A DNA stretch of 25,266 bases from Pezizomycotina sp. ARF18 (Eukaryota > Ascomycota). This document shows, one piece after another, positions 20,729 through 25,266 of this stretch. The notes beneath the pieces are model-generated. The model made no database searches. It saw nothing but the letters and a program-made list of their open reading frames with translations, and was not told the origin of the DNA. The translations under genes were made by a program, and so were the position numbers. The DNA lies in contig AZLU01000072.1 of assembly GCA_002224055.1 (NCBI GenBank), positions 1 to 25,266 of the forward strand, written 5' to 3'. Numbering within the stretch: the stretch's first letter is position 1; every line of letters starts with the position of its first letter.

Positions 20729-23253
20729 CCCCTTTTACATTCCATTCTTTTATTTCCAGAAATCCAAAAAATATTGAATTAAGTAAGGCGCACTAGCGCA
20801 AAAGTATAGTGCGACTGGTATGCCTTCTCTCGCTGGCATGAAACTGATAACAGGTGGCTCAGCTTAGACAATAACTCATCGAATCTCTCGCAAAACATAT
20901 CCTACTCCGTTATATGTTCATGCTTAATATCCCCCGGTTCGCGTTAATTATATTGTTAATCTCACGAGGTTCGAAGATCCAAGGATCAGTGAAACACCCA
21001 GAGATTGCCGATTACATGACAATTTTGCGGAGCCGAATAATTATACGAGGAAGACATCCGGTACTGTACTGTTTTATTTTTCAAAGTAGGAAAGTTATAT
21101 CCTATTCAGCGGTGCGGAATCGAACAAAGAAGCACAACCGATCGGGGCCGCAACGCCACCGGCAGCCACGTTTTTCTTTTACGCATCCCACACGAATGTG
21201 AGCGGCACGGAAATGTTTTGTTTCTAAGCCAAAGCTCATCTGGAAGGCAAAGCACCGACTATCTCTTATTTCCGCAACAAACCGGGTGTAACAAAAGGCT
21301 CTCTCTGACCCCGATCTATTACTTATTCGTATAACTTTCGGCCATATCGGAGGATTGAAAAAAGTATTGGCCTTAATTCTACTTTCCCATATGTTCGCAT
21401 TTTTAATTTGGTTCGCCGACGTAATTTTTTTTTTTTAAACCTTTCTGCATTTCTTTCCCTGTTCAACTAACAATTGTTGCTCTTAGCTGCAGGCCGCTAA
21501 CTAGAACGCATAGTACCAACTCCACTTAACATGGAACATTTTGTAGGAATAATCCGAAGGAGAAAAAAAAAAAAAAAAGAACAATTCATTGCGTTATGCA
21601 TATCTAGGAAATTTTTCGGCGCCGAAAAAAGCTATTTAAGCTATTCAACCAGTACGTAGTCGTTGGACGTTCAGGCAAATTAGAATCAGGCACCATTTTT
21701 CCTTTTCTCCTGTCCAGCTTCTTGAGCGGACCCCACACCCTCCTCCAACTATTATAATTCTTCACGTACAGTACACTACTGTCGTTGAACGTGTGTACCA
21801 CGTGAGTACATCTTGGCTTTTCATTTTTTGAAGGCCGAGCAAGACACCAGAAGGTAACGATGGGGGTCGACGTTGGTTGAACAAGAAAGAAAGATATCCT
21901 CAAACCGTTTAAATATAACTATTTGGTTATTTATATACATTAGCACGGGAGTCAAGAAGTGAACTTGTACAGTGTATTCCGAGGGAACCGAAGAAGTACC
22001 TACAAGTCACCAAAGTTTCTACCTCTTTTATTGCAATATTATTTTTTGGAGATATCTTTTAAATCACAAACTTCCAGACTCAGAGCGCTCTTCTTTTAAG
22101 AGAATAATCTCCGATGATCATTCTACTACCTTCGTCTAAAGTTGACGTTTGGAAAGGAACCTTTTTTTTTTTGATCCACTCCAGCTGGGGCTTTTTTTTT
22201 TTTTTTTTCTTGTATGCTCATATAATCGAATATCCAATCACGTTACGATTCGTCCTTTTGTTACAGTTGATAGTAGTATATTTCTCTTAACGTCGATAAC
22301 CAAGTCATGATGTGATACTTTTTCTTTCTTTTCAAGTCCCCTTGGAAGGCTGCAAAGCACACGAAACCTATTCCGTTCGTGGAAATTCCAATGATACCAT
22401 TGAAGGGAACCGGGGAGGAACGTTGGAAAACCAGCCCGTACGCGTAATTGACTTGATCAACAAGAAAAAAAGCTAAAAGCTAAAGGGAGTTACTGCTACA
22501 TGAACCTTCGTTCTTTTTTTTTTTTTTTTTTTGAAATCTTCAGTGTATCATCGGGGTTTGAGGATCCACGGCTCCACTAGCAAGCATCACTGCTTTGTGA
22601 ATCACGCTACCTGTGTTTTTTCCTCTTTTGTGACCAGCCAAAGTTCCATCCTGTTAACTGGCGTTATTTGCGTGCGCGGGTGAGTGCCTTCGCAAGCAGT
22701 TCCTATCTTGCTAGCTCCGAACAGAGACAAATCGTCAAGAGAGAAAAGGAAAGCAAGATTATTTCCCCGAGGTGAATTGCCATTTTTAGATAAATAACGA
22801 GAACACGGCCAAGTATATATGTTCCTCGTTTAATGTTCTCTCATCCTGTCACCCCCCAAATATAATACGGTCTAAGCTATCCTTCAATGCTACTGAAACA
22901 TTATTTGAGAACCTCAAAGGAAGGTATGTCGTGAAATATTCCCACATTTGACCTCTTAGGAACAACGCGGCCAATGGATAAAAAAAAAAAACTCCACGAG
23001 CAGCTACCTTAAGCATAAAGACAAGTGAACGAAATAGGCGATGTCTATCAAACGGAGGGGCGGGCGCGGGGGGGGGCCACAGAACACCTTTTGATTATCC
23101 TGCGGTATAACCGCAAGATAGGAGGGAAGACGAAGGGAGAAAGATGGAGCGAGATTGAATATACTGATCTTCGATTTTCTTTTTCAATTGTGTCGCCAAT
23201 TAGGAAAATCTCGCGATTTTTCAGCTCAATTTCTTAAGATCTTGATAACGCCA

Positions 23254-23258
<5 letters not shown>
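20729..23258. other. Gene-poor AT-rich spacer
   Basis: Homopolymer runs lie at 21425-21437, 21564-21578, 22163-22172, 22192-22209, 22514-22532 and 22981-22991. The frames at plus 20914-21201 and minus 21604-21903 match nothing I know. No RNA gene or mobile-element signature is seen. Confidence 0.5.

Positions 23259-23284
<26 letters not shown>
23259..23284. repeat. Poly-A tract of 26 bases
   Basis: Uninterrupted A run followed by CCCCAC; no retroelement coding sequence is visible upstream of it. Confidence 0.95.
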
Positions 23285-23395
23285 CCCCACAAAATACGTA
23301 TGTAGTCTTCCGGTATTTGTGTCGGAGCCTCTTATGTGACACTCCTTTGATTGACATTTTTCTCGCCTTGTTTTACTCTTCCGGAGGAGGGCTTA

Positions 23396-23421
23396 TCACA
23401 CACACACACACACACACACAC
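23396..23421. repeat. (CA)13 microsatellite
   Basis: Perfect CA dinucleotide repeat. Confidence 0.95.
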
Positions 23422-23505
23422 GAAACGCTGATAATACGACACTTTGCGCTTCGCAAACCAAATAATAATTTATACGCTGCTTAGACTTTCCTAATCGCCG
23501 GAGCG

Positions 23506-23543
<38 letters not shown>
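23506..23543. repeat. (ATA)n microsatellite
   Basis: Perfect trinucleotide repeat of about twelve units, 84 bases after the CA repeat. Confidence 0.95.
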
Positions 23544-23546
<3 letters not shown>

Positions 23547-25266
23547 CAAGCGAACGTATAACTCCATAATAATCGGTTTCGCGCGTGCGAATGCACCGTT
23601 TATTTCTTCGTTAAAAATAATAGTGCGGAATTGAAAACGCTAGGGCGGGCGTAATTAGCGGCGATTGGGTAAGATTTAACGAGGCAAATGAGGAAAAATA
23701 TTAACGTGACCAGCAAGGCTTTCCTTCCGTATATTGCCCTATAATGCGGGTTTCTTTAAGCCGTTCAAAACTTAGGGTGGTGTTTTGGGAATTATATCTC
23801 GCTATATTAAAACTGGTCAGAGCAAAACTCCGTACCTGAAACTGGAATATCGAATACGACTGGACCAGATTATCACCGAATTACAACACGAAGAAACGAA
23901 TTAACATTCAATCAACTATCAAAAAAAAAAAAATTAAGGAAGAGGCAGCGCTATTCCCGTATCGTTCATATATATGCAGTAGAACTCACGGAGTTTAGTG
24001 AAATATTGGAATAGTTAATAATTAATATAATAAGTAACAGAGCTAAGTAACTAATAGTGATACTACTAATGAAGGAACTTGTCTTGCATCTTTTAATGCG
24101 CATTGGGAGGAATTCGCAGACAACCCTTTGTAGCAGGCGCCCACCAAAATTAAATAACGGGAAGCTCTCTTTCGCCAAGAGGTGTAAAGTTTGTGTGCTG
24201 TATATAAACTTATTAGCTTTTTATAAGTCTGATGCCAAATTTGGATATCTACCGACGTCAGGAACCAAAGTAAATGTAAATGTAAAATCTGAAAAAATGA
24301 AAGATAATAGATCCGTATTATTAAAATAAATTCAGGTACGGTGGATGGCCATCATGGAAAATGCGGATAAATAGACAACAGAAATTTGTTCGAGTCGTAC
24401 CGACGGCATGATTGATCCAGAGAAAAAACCACCGACCGAAATCTCCGAAGGGCTTTTATGTTTCTTAAAAGTCTTCTTAGCTTTCTGGTTTCTAATCTTA
24501 ATTTTTTTTTTTTTTGGGAAAAAATGTTGTCAAGTAATTTCTCAACGGAGAAAAAAACGAGTTATGTTTTATGCCTCGTTCGGCTGTGGCGAGGAAGAGA
24601 GGGGTGGATAAAATGCATGTCATCAACGCATGTCAAATCGTGTGGTGCCCTTGCAGATATGCGAGACATTCAAAACCACTATATTCCCTTGCATTATTCT
24701 CGGTGAGTATATTATATAATAATAATAATAATAATATAACAATAGTATTGATAATCCTTGATTAGAAATATATCATTTTATCTGTAACCTTCTTGCGGCT
24801 CTTGTTAAGGCAGGCAATATTGTTATTAAAACCAGAAAGCCCAGAACCGTGGCAGCGTCATGGCCGTTGCCATTCGCTATTTCGCGTCTTTTCCTTCTGA
24901 TTGAAAGAAAAACTGGAATTCTGAGCGTAGCGAAGTGTGACATAAATGGATTCAGTAGGAAAACGCTAGGTGACCTGGTTAGACCAACAGTAGTATACAA
25001 TAATGATAAGGGTTAGGAAATTATTGGCCGCAAGCTCTCCTCTCTTAACACCCCCCCCCCCTTTTTTTTTTTTTTTTTCTCCTTCAACGGCCTATAATAG
25101 AGATTCAAAAGTTCAGTTGTGCCTTTTTGTTAATAAAATAAAAAGTCTTGAGGAATTTCCTTCAACATCTCCCCGGGGACAAGGGGGGGGGTTTGCTATG
25201 TCGTGCGACAGAAGCCTGAGAGAGAGGTTGTCCTGAATACGGCAATACCCAACATGATACAAGCGC
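23544..25266. other. AT-rich spacer to the right edge
   Basis: Contains an A run at 23921-23931, a T run at about 24502-24515, an ATA repeat at 24717-24737, a C11-T17 run at 25051-25078 and a G9 run near 25182-25190. The minus frame 24773-25000 ends in a hydrophobic stretch (TVLGFLVLITILPAL) that could be a membrane segment, but there is no further support. Confidence 0.5.
25051..25078. repeat. C11-T17 homopolymer junction
   Basis: Eleven C followed directly by seventeen T, giving a spurious Pro-Phe frame. Confidence 0.95.

Noticed and set aside
23259-23284. Poly-A tail of a LINE-like retroelement
   Set aside because: No reverse transcriptase, endonuclease or target-site duplication is visible beside it.
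23155-23484. Plus-strand frame with Lys and Thr-His runs
   Set aside because: Created by the A26 tract and the CA microsatellite.

Overview
The window looks like chromosomal DNA of a filamentous ascomycete (Pezizomycotina-type). The gene families are typical fungal ones. The introns I can place are short (61-107 bp), begin GT (one begins GC), end AG, and most carry a CTRAY-like branch site. Spacers are AT-rich and full of poly-T/poly-A runs and microsatellites. I see no rRNA, tRNA, CRISPR array, recognisable transposase or reverse transcriptase.

Layout. (1) 1-862, minus: 5' part of a copper amine oxidase gene running off the left edge. (2) 863-6640: mostly spacer, with two overlapping unidentified open frames on the minus strand around 3547-4005. 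(3) 6641-9551, minus: a multi-intron amino-acid permease of the LAT / high-affinity methionine permease type (APC superfamily). (4) 10931 to about 12640, plus: a probable NLR-like (NACHT-type STAND) gene, badly frame-broken. (5) about 13063-13899, plus: coding-looking blocks that I cannot identify. (6) 14707-16421, minus: an acyl-CoA dehydrogenase with a mitochondrial-type presequence and four introns. (7) 16422-25266: about 8.8 kb with no gene I can support, rich in long homopolymers and simple repeats.

The main observation is that every recognisable gene is broken, and in the clearest case (the acyl-CoA dehydrogenase) every break is a missing single base: seven deletions, no insertion, no substitution stop, and all four introns still spliceable. 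Restoring seven bases gives one continuous frame of 471 codons including the stop. Several breaks in the other genes have the same sign. This fits deletion errors in an unpolished long-read assembly at least as well as true pseudogenes, and it means real genes here need not appear as long open frames.

Functionally, the amine oxidase, amino-acid permease and acyl-CoA dehydrogenase could all serve use of amines, amino acids or acyl-CoA breakdown products. They are several kb apart and I see no shared regulation, so a cluster is only a weak inference. No clearly new system is evident. The items most worth following are the deletion signature, the NLR candidate, the unidentified block at 13.06-13.9 kb and a compact 71-base three-way-junction repeat at 11751-11821.
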